DNA from: PVC group bacterium
Lineage (GTDB): Bacteria; Verrucomicrobiota; Kiritimatiellia; UBA8416
Direction of reading: 5' to 3'
DNA: 46,198 nucleotides
NCBI GenBank assembly: GCA_003567005.1
Contig: PXBF01000022.1
Location: forward strand, 1 to 46,198
Notes under the pieces: model-generated
Databases searched by the model: none
Told to the model about the DNA's origin: nothing
Seen by the model: only the letters and a program-made list of their open reading frames with translations
In this document: one piece after another, positions 8,564-19,424 of the stretch
How positions within the stretch are numbered: position 1 is the stretch's first letter
How the letters are laid out: the number at the start of each line of letters is the position of its first letter
Translations under genes and position numbers: made by a program

Positions 8564-9523
8564 ATGACCATGCGTATGCAGTCAGAAAGGGCATTTTCCA
8601 TTTTGACACGTAGACAATTACGCATGATCCCAGAGGTTGTCCTGGCATGGTTGGCGTGGTGCATGATACCGTTGCTTCCGCGAGGATGTATTCTCGGTCT
8701 GGCTCGTTGCAGTGGTGTGCTTGGTTGGCGGTTTTCCCGCCGAGAGCGCAAGGTAAGCGATGCAAATCTTGATTTGGTATATGGAGATCATCTTTCCGAG
8801 CAAGAGAAGAACCGTATCGGTTGTCATTCCTTCCAGACGTTTGCCTTGACGTTACTCGATCTTTTCTGGTTTTCGCGATTTACGCGATCGCGTTATGCGC
8901 GATATGTTCGAGTTGATGAAAAAATGCGTGCTGTAATGCAACAGCATCCTCTGGTTGGTGTTACTGGACATTTTGGGAATTGGGAAATACTGAGTATGAT
9001 GTATGGGATGGAGGGTAACCCCATGACTGCTGTTGCGATGCCGCTAAAGAACCCTTTTGTGGATAGAATGCTGTGTCGCTTGCGCAACCGAAGTGGCTCC
9101 ATTTCTGTAGCAAGAGAAGGGGCTGTTCGTTCTCTATTGCGTGCATTGCGTGCTGGTGGTGTTGTGGGGTTGGTGTTGGATCAAAATACGTGTCCTGAGG
9201 AGGGGGGGGTATTCGTGCCATTTTTCGGCTTACCAGTAGCAGTGAGCAATGCTGCGGGACTGTTGGCTTGTAAAACCAAGGCTCCTCTTGCTGTTGCGGG
9301 CGTTTTCCCCGATAATAAGGGCGTTTATCATGTTTCGGTGCGTGATGTGTTTTATCCACAGGGGAAGGATGCTGAAACCATTACCGCGGAGGTTACGGCA
9401 TGCCTGGAAGAGTTGGTGCGCCAGCATCCGGAACATTGGCTTTGGTCCTATAAGCGTTGGCGTTATTATCGTGCACAGGATGACGCTTCTGCATATCCGT
9501 ATTATGCGAGTTGTATAGATTAA
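8564..9523 (+). CDS. LpxL/HtrB-like lysophospholipid (lipid A) acyltransferase
   Basis: About 320 residues. A hydrophobic N-terminal segment (residues 22-40) is followed by the acyltransferase domain with the HX4E motif HFGNWE (His136, Glu141), then LVLDQNT and VPFFGLPVAVSNA, which match the later blocks of the LpxL/HtrB/MsbB family, and a C-terminal WLWSYKRWR typical of it. It would transfer a secondary acyl chain to a lipid A precursor at the inner face of the inner membrane, implying that this organism makes lipopolysaccharide. The start is uncertain: ATG codons at 8564, 8570 and 8576 and a TTG at 8552 are all in frame and none has a convincing ribosome binding site, since the gene starts right behind the tRNA. 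Confidence 0.85.
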   Translation: MTMRMQSERAFSILTRRQLRMIPEVVLAWLAWCMIPLLPRGCILGLARCSGVLGWRFSRRERKVSDANLDLVYGDHLSEQEKNRIGCHSFQTFALTLLDLFWFSRFTRSRYARYVRVDEKMRAVMQQHPLVGVTGHFGNWEILSMMYGMEGNPMTAVAMPLKNPFVDRMLCRLRNRSGSISVAREGAVRSLLRALRAGGVVGLVLDQNTCPEEGGVFVPFFGLPVAVSNAAGLLACKTKAPLAVAGVFPDNKGVYHVSVRDVFYPQGKDAETITAEVTACLEELVRQHPEHWLWSYKRWRYYRAQDDASAYPYYASCID

Positions 9524-9618
9524 GGCGGAGCAATTGTCAGCGGTTTTGCGTTATAGAATATGATCGTCGCATCGTCTTTGTTTCCAAAGTCGGCGCGGTG
9601 TTGCGAGGGAGGGAAACG

Positions 9619-10509
9619 ATGAAAATTGGTGTGGTTGGTGGTAGTGGGTTATATGCGATGGAGGGCCTTGAAGATCGTGAAGAGATCAAGGTTTTAACGC
9701 CTTTTGGAGAGCCGTCGGATGCCTATGTTCGTGGCATTCTAGGTGGGCATGAGGTGTATTTTTTGCCTAGACATGGTGTGGGGCATCGTTATATGCCGTC
9801 CGAGATCAACCATCGTGCTAATATCTATGGCTTCAAGGAATTGGGTGTGGAATTGGTCTTATCGGTTAGTGCGGTGGGAAGTTTGCGTGAGGACTTTTGT
9901 CCGAGAGATGTTGTACTTCCTGACCAGTATTACGACCGCACGAAACAATCTGGTTCGCAAACGTTTTTTAGCGAAGGATTGGTCGCGCATGTTGGTTTTG
10001 GAGAGCCGGCCTGCCCTATTCTGCGAGAACACTTGACGGAGGCAACGCAGCGCGTTTTAGAGGGGTGGAAAACCCAGGAACATAAACCACGGCTGCATGT
10101 AGGTGGAACGTATGTTTGCATGGAAGGACCTGCTTTTTCGACGCGCGCAGAGTCTAAGATATACCGGCAGCTTGGATGCGATTTGATTGGCATGACCTCA
10201 TTACCTGAGGCTAAATTATGTCGTGAGGCGCAAATGTGCTATCAAGCCATTGCCATGATTACGGATTATGATTGTTGGCATCCGGAGGCAGCGTCCGTGA
10301 CGGTGGAAATGGTGACAGCCCATATGCAGGCGAACGCCAAGGTAGCGCAAGCCATTCTGCGTGAAGTGATAGGTCCTCGTTTGGAAGTGGGAAGGGATTG
10401 CTCCTGTCGCAATGCATTGGCTTCAGCAGTCGCAACGGATGCGGATTGTATACCCGCCGTAAAGAGAGAGCAACTGGCTCTCTTGAGAGGATCTGGTGCT
10501 AAGGAGTAG
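9619..10509 (+). CDS. mtnP: S-methyl-5'-thioadenosine phosphorylase
   Basis: 296 residues from ATG 9619, which has GAGGGAGGG just upstream and gives the family's usual N-terminus MKIGVVGGSGLY (an open frame to 9511 is extra). Phosphate-binding and substrate motifs are visible: VGGSGLY, RHGVGHRYMPSEINHRAN, GTYVCMEGPAFSTRAES, and GMTSLPEAKLCREA with TDYDCWH. The last favours methylthioadenosine phosphorylase over plain purine nucleoside phosphorylase. The enzyme splits 5'-methylthioadenosine into adenine and 5-methylthioribose-1-phosphate, salvaging the by-product of polyamine synthesis. No other methionine-salvage gene is next to it. comF starts one base after its stop. Confidence 0.92.
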   Translation: MKIGVVGGSGLYAMEGLEDREEIKVLTPFGEPSDAYVRGILGGHEVYFLPRHGVGHRYMPSEINHRANIYGFKELGVELVLSVSAVGSLREDFCPRDVVLPDQYYDRTKQSGSQTFFSEGLVAHVGFGEPACPILREHLTEATQRVLEGWKTQEHKPRLHVGGTYVCMEGPAFSTRAESKIYRQLGCDLIGMTSLPEAKLCREAQMCYQAIAMITDYDCWHPEAASVTVEMVTAHMQANAKVAQAILREVIGPRLEVGRDCSCRNALASAVATDADCIPAVKREQLALLRGSGAKE

Positions 10510-10510
10510 C

Positions 10511-11257
10511 ATGAGGGAGCGTAGTCGTTCCGTAGTGTCAAGATTTGGCATTATCGCAAGGGGGGCTTTGGATATCCTTTACCCTCGCGTATGCACGGTT
10601 TGCGGGGGAGCCGCAGAGGGTGGGCATTATATTTGCTGGGATTGTCTGGCCGGCCTGCCCTTCATTCGTGATCCCTATTGCAGTCTTTGTGGAGACCCAT
10701 TAGAAGGATCCGTTGAGCATGATTTCGTGTGCAGTTGGTGTATGAGAAACCGGCCCGCATTTGACATGGCGCGCTCAGCTGTTCGATACCGCGGAGCCGT
10801 TGGGCACCTGCTTCAAAGGTACAAATATCATCATGCCACCTATTTGTCGTATGATTTGTGTTTGCTGCTTGCGGGATGTGTTCGTGCACATTTACTGAAA
10901 GACGGAATCGATGCCATTGCATACGTTCCCCTGCATCCCCGCAAGGCTCGCTCACGAAGTTATAATCAGTCGCGGCTTTTGGCAGAGCATTTGTCGCATC
11001 ATTTGCATATACCGGTTGAGCGCAATACGTTGCGCAGGGTACGGTGGACATCGACCCAGACACGCTTACATGCGGAAGCGCGGCGGATGAATGTCATGGG
11101 CGCTTTCCAGTGCTGTATTCCAGATTGGGTAGAGGGTCGCCGTTGGCTACTGATCGATGATGTGATGACAACCGGAGCCACGGTTGATGCCTGTGCTCGT
11201 GTGCTCAAGGAAAACGGTGCCCGCCGTGTAGTCGTCGCAACCGTGGCGCGCGGATAA
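10511..11257 (+). CDS. comF: ComF family phosphoribosyltransferase-like protein
   Basis: 248 residues from ATG 10511, preceded by AAGGAG (10501-10506). The N-terminal third carries a four-cysteine zinc ribbon of ComF type (CTVCGG, CWDC, then CSLCG and CSWC). The C-terminal half is a type I phosphoribosyltransferase fold ending in the PRPP-binding loop LLIDDVMTTGAT. ComF is needed for DNA uptake in transformable bacteria, where it helps move single-stranded DNA across the inner membrane. It is widespread also in species not known to be competent, so competence cannot be concluded here. The gene follows mtnP by one base and is likely co-transcribed. Confidence 0.9.
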   Translation: MRERSRSVVSRFGIIARGALDILYPRVCTVCGGAAEGGHYICWDCLAGLPFIRDPYCSLCGDPLEGSVEHDFVCSWCMRNRPAFDMARSAVRYRGAVGHLLQRYKYHHATYLSYDLCLLLAGCVRAHLLKDGIDAIAYVPLHPRKARSRSYNQSRLLAEHLSHHLHIPVERNTLRRVRWTSTQTRLHAEARRMNVMGAFQCCIPDWVEGRRWLLIDDVMTTGATVDACARVLKENGARRVVVATVARG

Positions 11258-11529
11258 TACCTTGTTTGTGTTGCCACATGCAACGACGTAGCGAAGGTGT
11301 TGCATTTACGTACATAGAAAGGTGCAAAAGTATCGGTTGATTCTGTAATATAAAGCTGTGCAAGGTTAGAATTATGTGTAACATATTCGTGTTCTGACGA
11401 GTCATTTGTGCAATGGCAAAGACGGGGAGCCCTTCATGGTTGTCTTTCGGGCCGATTGGCTAGCGAACCCATAAAGTCTGTTTGTAATGGATTGTTTGCG
11501 CGTAATCGCTTGCGAGAAGGGAATAAGCC
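11258..11529 (+). promoter_or_regulatory. Intergenic leader region before the giant surface protein gene
   Basis: 272 bases without a credible gene. It should hold the end of the mtnP-comF transcript and the promoter and leader of the giant gene. The stretch around 11413-11446 can pair AAGAC with GTCTT around a G/C-rich core, so a structured leader is possible. It does not fit any riboswitch consensus I could check by eye. A purine-rich GAGAAGGG at about 11515-11522 serves as ribosome binding site for the ATG at 11530. No clear terminator with a T-run follows comF. Confidence 0.3.
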
Positions 11530-14500
11530 ATGAGTCGAGCCGGTCTGGCCTTTGTGACAATGATTCTCGGTCTTCTTTATGTTGAGGCTCTTCACGCTAC
11601 TATTATTGAGCAAAATTTTGATGCCTTTAGCGTAACAGCCCCTCCCAGTGCACCAGCGTTCCAAACGGTAAACAACTGGAACATCCACGATGTGCATATC
11701 CTCTCTGATTTGGCGGGTATCATGCAGCCGCATAGTGGAACAAACTTTGCCTTGTTACCAGACACGATTCATTCTGGTGTCACTGCCGAGGAGTCTTATG
11801 TGGAAACACCATGGTTGGCTGCTGGGGCAGGGATATTTTTACTTGTACAATTTTGCAGCCGGTGGTGGTGCTGGCCCCTATCTATTGGATCTACAGGTAA
11901 AGTCGTTGGGCGGAGATTGGGTTACGCATACTACGATTACCAATCAACCGCATCTTGTGTGGTCTGCTCAGGCGATACACTTGGATTTTTATGATGCGGT
12001 ACAACTGCGTTTCTTTCGGGATGCCAGCATGTTTCACGATTTGTCCTGGCTAGGGCTCGATGACATCACGATTACGCCTCCTCCGGCAATGGTTAGTATA
12101 AATGACCATTGGTTAGATCCGGTTGAGCCCCGTGTCGGAGATACGGTCACTTTCGGTGCTGATTTGGATGTGCTTGGGGGAGCATCGAATCTCATCGTTC
12201 AGGTTGACTGGGATTCTGCAGGAGCCAGCGGTAGTTTCACGCTATCCTACGATGATGATACCGGACTGCACGAAGCCATCTTTCCGAATGGAACGCCTCC
12301 ATTGGAGTGGATTTATTACACGATTACAGCAACATTTGATGGTCATGGTGATCTTTCTCCGCAAGTACAATCTGGGCGTTTTTTCCTTCGTGAAGCGCTT
12401 CCGGTTAGCCAATACGACCATTTTCGTCTGGAAGGCGACCTTGCCTTGGACTTGGCGCTTGCGGGCGATCATGATTGGCTTGGTGTCAAGGACGTCACTT
12501 CTCCTGGGCCATTGGCGGTCTACTTTGAATCTCAGCAAGGCACGACGACCACACGCTGGAGCGATTCCGACCCGGAAATCCGCGCAGCACTGCCCGTTTA
12601 CGGAATTTTGCAGGAAGACGATCCGGCTGACATAACGATTCAAGATACTTCGGAAGGCTGGCTGGCTATCCAATATAACGAAGTTGAGAACCGTTACAGC
12701 TTGCAGCAGGCGCATTATCAGTCTTTTGACACTTGGGGGAGTGTTGATCATTTCGGCCAGCATTTTATTGAGGGGTGGGAACTGTATGTCGGAAGAGTTA
12801 CTGACGATCCTGATTTGGTTTTCGAAGGGCATAGCATCCAATTTGTAGCTACGACGCAAGAGCGTGCCCTTGTGTCTCCGGTGCTGTCGGACGGCATCGG
12901 AACGATTATGTTTCGGTATCGCAATACATCGGATACGTTGGAGCCTGCTGCATTTTTTTACGTTCAAGCGCGTGCAGGTATTGATAACGACTGGGTTACG
13001 CTTGCTACTGCATCTGATGTGCGGACGCCAGAATATGCCTTTATGCGCGTATTGGTTGACGATCCTGAAATGACGCAAATGCGGATTTATGTACCGAACG
13101 GTGCATCTCCTGCTCAGTTGCTTTTAGATGATATGATCCTAACGGCACCGGGGCCGCATGTAATCTTGGGAGATTTGGTTCATAGTCCACCCAATCCTAC
13201 GGTCCGTGACACAGTGGAAGTTAGCGTAGAGGTTGAGCCGATGTTAGGTGCGGAGATGGACCAAGTCGTATTGTGGTTTCGATGCGAAACGAGTAACGTC
13301 TATTACCCTGTGCCCATGACGAACGCGACGGAAAATACATATGTTGGCACGATTCCCCGCGGTCCAGTGGGGGCGATGCAGTATTATGTGGCCGCCCGGT
13401 ATTTCGACCCGCTAAACGGCACATACCGTACCGCTCTTGAACCGATTGATCGCACCGGTTTGCCAGTCTCGTACACCAATACGGACGCTTTATTGGATAC
13501 ACAGAACTTTGACGATTTCCCGGAAAGTACTACGCCTTTGATTAATCCGGGCACCGTGCGTACAAATGGTTGGACGATTCACGAAGTTCATGTTTTTTCT
13601 GGAGTTCTTCCCCCTATTTCGGGGCAGTATATCGCGCTATTTCCAGATCAGGCCTTTTCCGGAGTCTCCGGTTCGAACTCTTATGTCCAAACATCCCTGC
13701 TGTCTAATGGTGTTGGCACTGTCAGTTTCCATTTGCGAAACTTTGTAGACGCTTCAGGAATGGGTCCATTCGCTTGTGAACTGCAAATCAGTTCTGATGG
13801 CGGGAACTGGGATAAGGTTGAAATATTCGATAATAGCGGAGAAACCGGCTGGATTCCCTATGCTGCCACGCTGAATATCTACGAGCCAGTATACCTCCGT
13901 TTTTTTCGCGATGGCAGCGCTACTGACGATTTATCCTGGTTGGCGATTGACGACATTCAGATTACGTACCCTTCAGCGCAAATTGCTGCTCGCAGTTTTG
14001 ATATGCATTCGCCATATCCCACAGCATTCGAGCCGGTAAGCATTCATGCTGTTATAGAGAGTGATACAACGTACCATCCGGCTTTTAACATTCAGGGAAC
14101 GGTGGAATATCGTATTAAACCTCATGGGAGTGAATGGGGGGAATGGGAACATACGGTTGTTATGGAACGCTATCCCAATGGCCTATTTATTGGCGAAATT
14201 CCGGGGTATCCCGATTTAACTTCAGTTGAATACAGGATCCGCGCTGACTTCAAGGGTTATCATGACGGTCTTCCCGGCTCTGATCAGAGCCCCATGATTT
14301 TCATCGATGAAGTTTTCCAATATCGTGTGCGTGCATACGAATCTGCCTATGAGCGGATTGATCTACTTGTCAATGGCGAGCCGGGCCCGACGTTTGTGCA
14401 GCAAGGTGAGGGTCTGTGGGAGGGATTTGTCCGTTTTACAGAGCCCGTGTCTTCTCCGGATATCCTGCTTGCCGGGACCGGGTTTTACGATGGGGGTACT

Positions 14501-17500
14501 GTTGACGGGACGACGCACATATGGGGAGACAATAGTCAGGGCGGCAGCCGGCTTCCGCTGATGGGAACTGCCATTGCAGGAGGGGCGCCCATCACTATAC
14601 CGGGAGATGATGTGGAGGGATTGTTCCTGGTTCGCTTTGATGAACAGACGGGCGCGTACTCGCTCCAGCGTGTTGCATTCCAGGATTTCGAGTCATGGCC
14701 GGCTGACGCTTATCTATTCGACGAGAGCTACGATGGGGTTGCCTATACCGTGCATCAGCAAGATTTTGTGTCATGGCCTCTCAGTGACCCTAAGATCGCC
14801 TTTGATACCTTTGAAGAGGGCTGGCCTGCAGGGGAAGCGTACCCCGATAGCTGGAATATTACCTCCGAGACGGCGACAGATGGTACGAATGTTCATTATG
14901 TGATCAGAGGTGGTATCGTTATTGAGCAGCCCATCGGCCAAGCTGCCTTGCTGGCACCGGGGATCGCGGCGCATGTGCGCAACGGTGCGCACAGTATTGC
15001 CGATGTCGGCCGTTTCTCTTTTGATGTACGCTGCGCCAGTCCGAATGACTTTCGTCCAACCATTTATGACCAGATGACGAACACGAATATCAGAATAGAT
15101 GCGCATATCATGGCAACTGATATCCCGACCAATAGCACGTTGGATTCTATGGGGTTTGCCTATAAATCGGTTATCGGCAACTATATCGACGACCAGAATT
15201 ATTATGAGGCACGCGTGACCCAGGTAGGGGTGAACCAAAAACGCTACGAGCTCTGGAAAAAAACAGATGGTACCTTTATTAGGCTACGTACATCAACTGT
15301 GAGACCTGGGAATATTACCACCCCTGAAGTATTGACAATGGCGTTTTACTGGAATTCGCCCAGCTCGGTCCGCATATTGATTTTACGCTCCAATTCCTCT
15401 GTTTTCCCTATTTTTACTGATAACGTAGCACTTCCTCCTGCCTCTGCTTTCGGGGTAAATGGAATGGATGCTTCATTAGCTGTTGATCACGTAGCAGTCT
15501 CTGCCGTGACGAATACAATGTTTGCGACCGATCCAATACCTATCTACAGTGAAAATTTTGTCGATGTTCCTCAAGGGTGGAGCGACAGCGGGGGGAGATG
15601 GACGGTTTCCGAGGGTCTATATACGCGGCCGGGATATACAGGGGAACCGCTTACCGCCCGTGTGCAATTTCTAGATGCAGGGTTGGACTGGACAACCATT
15701 GCGACTATTACGAATCTTACGCATTCTCATTATGAACGGTACACGATCTATCCGCATAGGGCGAAGGATGGTTATATACGTGTGTTGTATGACGGAGTTA
15801 ATAGTGGCGAATACATGATCATCGATCATGTTGAGCGCAGCGCTTGGAGAGGCGAAACGGTTGAGGTAGATGGGTGGACCGCGGTCAATGTCTGGGTAGA
15901 TGACAATGGCGTTCAGAACAACGCGATCGAGATGCGTCATTCTAGAGTTCTTGATGGTGCCAGTCAGAAAATCGTCTCTCCTGCGCTGGATGCCGGAGCT
16001 GTGGGGATTTCATTCCAGTACCGTCCTGCGCCTGATGCCGCAGGTCCCGTGGCGTTTGTGATTGAGTACGAACACCGCGATGCCACTGATGTTTGGCATA
16101 CCGCCACTGCCTACACCAATATTAGCAGTGAGAGTGATTGGCAGTTCTTTTCTTATGTTGTTGAGGACCGTAGCCTGCGACCTGAGATTTCGCGTGTTCG
16201 CATCCGCAATATCACACCAGGGCACAACGACGGCATCATCTTTGACGCTATTATTTTAACGGAACAGCCTCAGATTACCGATATGATCTGGTGGGGATAC
16301 AACGCGCTTATCACAGATGTTCGCCCTGAGGGGTTAAACGATTCTCTTGATCCCTGGCTCTATCCGCAGGCAGACAACATGTTCGGAGCGTTTTTGAATA
16401 ACAGCTACATCGAGGATACTGGCGGTATAACGAACGACCTGTTTGATCCCTTTATTCAATCCGCTCGCATGCCTGACGGCATTGGTGAAATACGGTTTCA
16501 GTATCGAGGATGGGATGAGAATCCATCGAATTTGGAGATTGTCGCATCCACCAATCGTTTTGCACCTGAAGAAGAGTGGTTGCTTTTGGATAGCCTGGCT
16601 ATCCATGGAACCGAATGGCAGGAATACCGTGCTTATTTTTATGATCAGACGAATCATTATGTTGTTTTCCGAATGAATCTATCCAATGGAGAGGTGGGGC
16701 GGGTCGGGCTCGATAATATCCTGATCACTTCCCCGCTAGCGTCTGATCTTCGTCTACGTGAAGTAAGAACGATACCAGAAATTCCTTTATACACGGATGC
16801 GGTGCATGTGGAGGTTGAGGTTGATGAGCTGTTTCTAGACCCAACCAACATCCATCTGCAGCTTCTTTATGCAATTGGGACCAATGACTGGGGCAATTTC
16901 TCTGATGGTGATTGGCTTGTTCGGGGGATGGAACTGATTGAGGACCGTGGGACATCGCTTGTGTATCGCACCTCAGAGGGAGGGGCGATTCCCGCGCAGG
17001 CAATCGACGAGGTTGTTCAGTACCAAGTTCGTGCCAGCTTTGATGGTTTGCATACAGCGTTCACGAGCCCGAAATATTATGAGGATTTTGAAACGCCAGA
17101 TCACTATTGGCCAGTAGATCTGAACCGTGGTCAATCCTATAAGAATCCCCATTACTATTCCTTATCGTCAATACCGGGGCAGGTGTGGATTAACGAGTTG
17201 AATATTGCTGACGATGGATCCGGCGGTCTTGAAACGCAATTTGTTGAACTGGTGGGATGGGGGCGGGCCCAAATGGGGAATTGGCGTATGGATATTTTAG
17301 AGACGGATTTTTCTACGAATACGACCTATGCGTTTGGTGCTGATGCAGAAATTGGGCCTTCCGTGGATGCCTACAATTTTTATGTTTTTGGCCAATCAGC
17401 AATCACGAATCGAACGCGCGATTTGACTGCTGCATTACCTCTAAGTGGTGGTATGCAGTTGGTACGGGGAATGGGCGCGATCGAGCAGCAGATCTCTTAT

Positions 17501-17980
17501 GATTCCATTGGGTCCACAGGTGGTGAAGCCATGATGATCTCGCCCGACCGGCGTTTTGTATATGCCGGCATGGATACAGGGGCGGAGGGTGCTTCATTGC
17601 TGTTAACGGGCAGAGGGAGCAATCGAACCGATTTTGTTTGGAGTAGCGGTACGAATGAAGGGTTCACAATCGGGGTCGCTAATCCCGACCAAACCTTGAT
17701 TCCATGGCCGACGGATGACCCCATTGGGCGTTATACAGGCACAGCAGAGATTCTCACGGCTTCCATAGAGGGGGACAGGGTCTATATGACGATAGAGACG
17801 ACATCGGAGACGCTTCATCCCGTGCCGTGGTATGCAACAAACGTAACGGGTACGGTGGTCTGGCATCCTGCGCCAGAATCTGCCTTTACGGTTGATGGTA
17901 CCACGTACGTCGTTTCTTGTGGGGCGATTACCAATGCCCCAATGGTATTTTATCGCGTTACGGTTTCTCATGATCGCTGA
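11530..17980 (+). CDS. Giant secreted multidomain repeat protein, interrupted by one frameshift near 11836
   Basis: Read as one gene of about 2150 codons in two frames. The first part (11530 to about 11835) encodes a signal peptide (MSRAGLAFVTMILGLLYVEA, cleavage near LHA) and the start of a beta-sandwich module. Left in its frame it stops at 11994. The rest continues in the +1 frame from about 11834 to 17980. Modules alternate: MAM/jelly-roll-like units (about 11600-12090, 12720-13150, 13490-13975, 15545-16730), Ig-like units (12090-12390, 13160-13440, 13980-14320, 16740-17050) and a duplicated beta module (12400-12740 and 14315-14700). A lamin-tail-like domain (WINELNIADDGSGG, about 17170-17690) and a short beta tail follow. 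There is no PEP-CTERM-like tail, LPXTG or autotransporter barrel. It is probably a surface or extracellular adhesion or binding protein. The module copy at 13490-13975 shows which frames belong together. It may be a decayed gene, a sequence error or, less likely, recoding. Confidence 0.7.
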
Positions 17981-18015
17981 GCCGCGATATGGTTTTCCCC
18001 TTGGAATCATGAACG

Positions 18016-18092
18016 TGGCACCCTCGGCAGGATTCGAACCTGCGACCTGCGGATTAGAAGTCCGCTGCTCTATCCAACTGAGCTACGAGGGT
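18016..18092 (-). tRNA. tRNA-Arg (anticodon TCT)
   Basis: On the minus strand a full cloverleaf is seen. The acceptor is ACCCTCG with CGAGGGT and the D arm GCTC/GAGC. The anticodon stem is GCGGA/TCCGC with loop CTTCTAA, the variable loop AGGTC, and the T arm GCAGG-TTCGAAT-CCTGC. The anticodon TCT reads Arg AGA/AGG. The discriminator is G and the CCA end is encoded (18016-18018), unlike the tRNA-Lys of this window. It lies tail-to-tail with the giant gene, 35 bases from its stop. Confidence 0.97.
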
Positions 18093-18271
18093 ATTTGCTA
18101 GAAGTACGGCATTATGATTTCTAATGGTCTATCATGCAAGCGGGATTTGTGATGACAGGGGTTCGTTTCCGATTTGCATCATAGATCCCGAGATGATATG
18201 ATCATATTTTGCTGTGTTATGTTAGGAATTGCACGGCTTGTGCGACAGATTGAAAAGAGGGAGTATTTCGG

Positions 18272-19378
18272 ATGAAAAAGCAGATATTTGGTTGGATTGG
18301 TGTTTGTGGAGTGGCTGCAGCATTAGTTGGGTGCCAGGGAAGTGAAGATCATGGTGCTGTTGATGTAAGGGAAGATACCGACATGGCGATGGAGACTGAA
18401 GTGGCGATGGAGGCTGCGGAGATTCCTGAAAATGTCATGACGCCTGAGGTTGCTGTTGGCGGAGATACGGATTCTGAGGCTGAGACAAAAGCCGTTGTCA
18501 CGGTAAATGGGGAATCGCTAACGCGTGAAGACTTGGATCTTCAAATGCAGCAAGTCCTGCAGTCACCGCAATTTGCGTCATTACCACAGGAGCAAGCTGC
18601 TATGATTATGCAACAGATGCAGGGTCAGATTGTGAATCAGTTCATTGATCAAACCCTTTTGCGAGGGGCAGCTGATGCAGCCGATCTTGAAATCAGCGAA
18701 GAAGAGATCGACGAATATATTGATGAATTGCGCGAATATTTTGCCGGAGGCGAAAGTCTGGAAGCACGCATGTCGATGCAGGGTATTTCCATGGAGGAAT
18801 TACGGCGTGACATTGTTGCTGACATGAAAATTCGTGCGCTTCTAGACGAAATGACAGATGCTATTGAAGAGGCTGATGAAGAAGCTATTCGGGCTTTTTA
18901 TGAAGAAAACAAGGAAATGTTCAGTGTGCCGGCTTCCGTGACGGCAAGTCACATTCTCATTGAGGTTGCTCAAGGGGCTGATGATGAAGCTCGCGAAGAG
19001 GCCATGGCGAAGATTTCATCGATACGCGAGGAACTTTTGGCGGGGGAATTAACGTTTGAAGATGCCGCGCAAGAGCATTCGAGCTGTCCCAGTAGTGAGC
19101 GGGGCGGGGATTTGGGGCAATTTGCCCGTGGTCAAATGGTGCCAGCATTCGAGGAGGCTGCTTTCACGCAGCAGATCGGCATTGTAGGTGATGTTGTTGA
19201 GACAGACTTTGGTTATCATTTGATTTTGGTATCTGAGCGCAGTGATGCGACAGAACAATCTTTTGATGACGTGCGCGATGACATAGCAGAGCAACTTGTC
19301 ATGGAACAAAAGCAAGGCGTGGTTGAACAATACCTTGAGCAGCTACGCGCTGAAGCTGACATCGAATTTGCCGAATAA
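18272..19378 (+). CDS. Parvulin-type peptidyl-prolyl isomerase lipoprotein (SurA/PrsA-like)
   Basis: 368 residues. The N-terminus is a lipoprotein signal with lipobox LVGC (Cys21), followed by a long acidic, Glu/Asp/Ala-rich linker (about residues 25-70). Then come a SurA/PrsA-type chaperone helical region (VVTVNGESLTREDLD..., residues ~72-210) and a parvulin domain (about residues 225-330) with the hallmark blocks VTASHILIE, SSCPSSERGGDLGQFARGQM and TDFGYHLILV. A helical C-terminal tail closes the chaperone fold. It should help fold exported or outer membrane proteins in the periplasm while anchored by lipid. AAAAGAGGGAG upstream supports the start. The thioredoxin-like gene follows within about 50 bases. 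Confidence 0.92.
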   Translation: MKKQIFGWIGVCGVAAALVGCQGSEDHGAVDVREDTDMAMETEVAMEAAEIPENVMTPEVAVGGDTDSEAETKAVVTVNGESLTREDLDLQMQQVLQSPQFASLPQEQAAMIMQQMQGQIVNQFIDQTLLRGAADAADLEISEEEIDEYIDELREYFAGGESLEARMSMQGISMEELRRDIVADMKIRALLDEMTDAIEEADEEAIRAFYEENKEMFSVPASVTASHILIEVAQGADDEAREEAMAKISSIREELLAGELTFEDAAQEHSSCPSSERGGDLGQFARGQMVPAFEEAAFTQQIGIVGDVVETDFGYHLILVSERSDATEQSFDDVRDDIAEQLVMEQKQGVVEQYLEQLRAEADIEFAE

Positions 19379-19424
19379 TGCAATCGTATATAAGAGAAAC
19401 GTAAATCCCAAAAGGAGGATCATT

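Noticed and set aside
11400..11480. Possible cyclic-di-GMP or other riboswitch before the giant gene
   Set aside because: Some short G/C-rich blocks suggest structure, but the conserved bases and pairing of known riboswitch classes could not be matched.
11690..11833. ATG at 11690 as the start of the giant protein
   Set aside because: The translation from 11690 to about 11833 is not similar to any module, while the other frame there matches the module copy at 13490-13975 and starts with a signal peptide. The join is therefore near 11836.
12242..13078. 278-residue open frame on the minus strand inside the giant gene
   Set aside because: No start signal, Arg/Cys-rich composition and no recognisable motif; it mirrors the coding bias of the plus-strand gene, whose modules are clearly homologous to others in the same protein.
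14771..15238. 155-residue minus-strand open frame
   Set aside because: Same reason: antisense shadow of the giant gene, no ribosome binding site or family resemblance.
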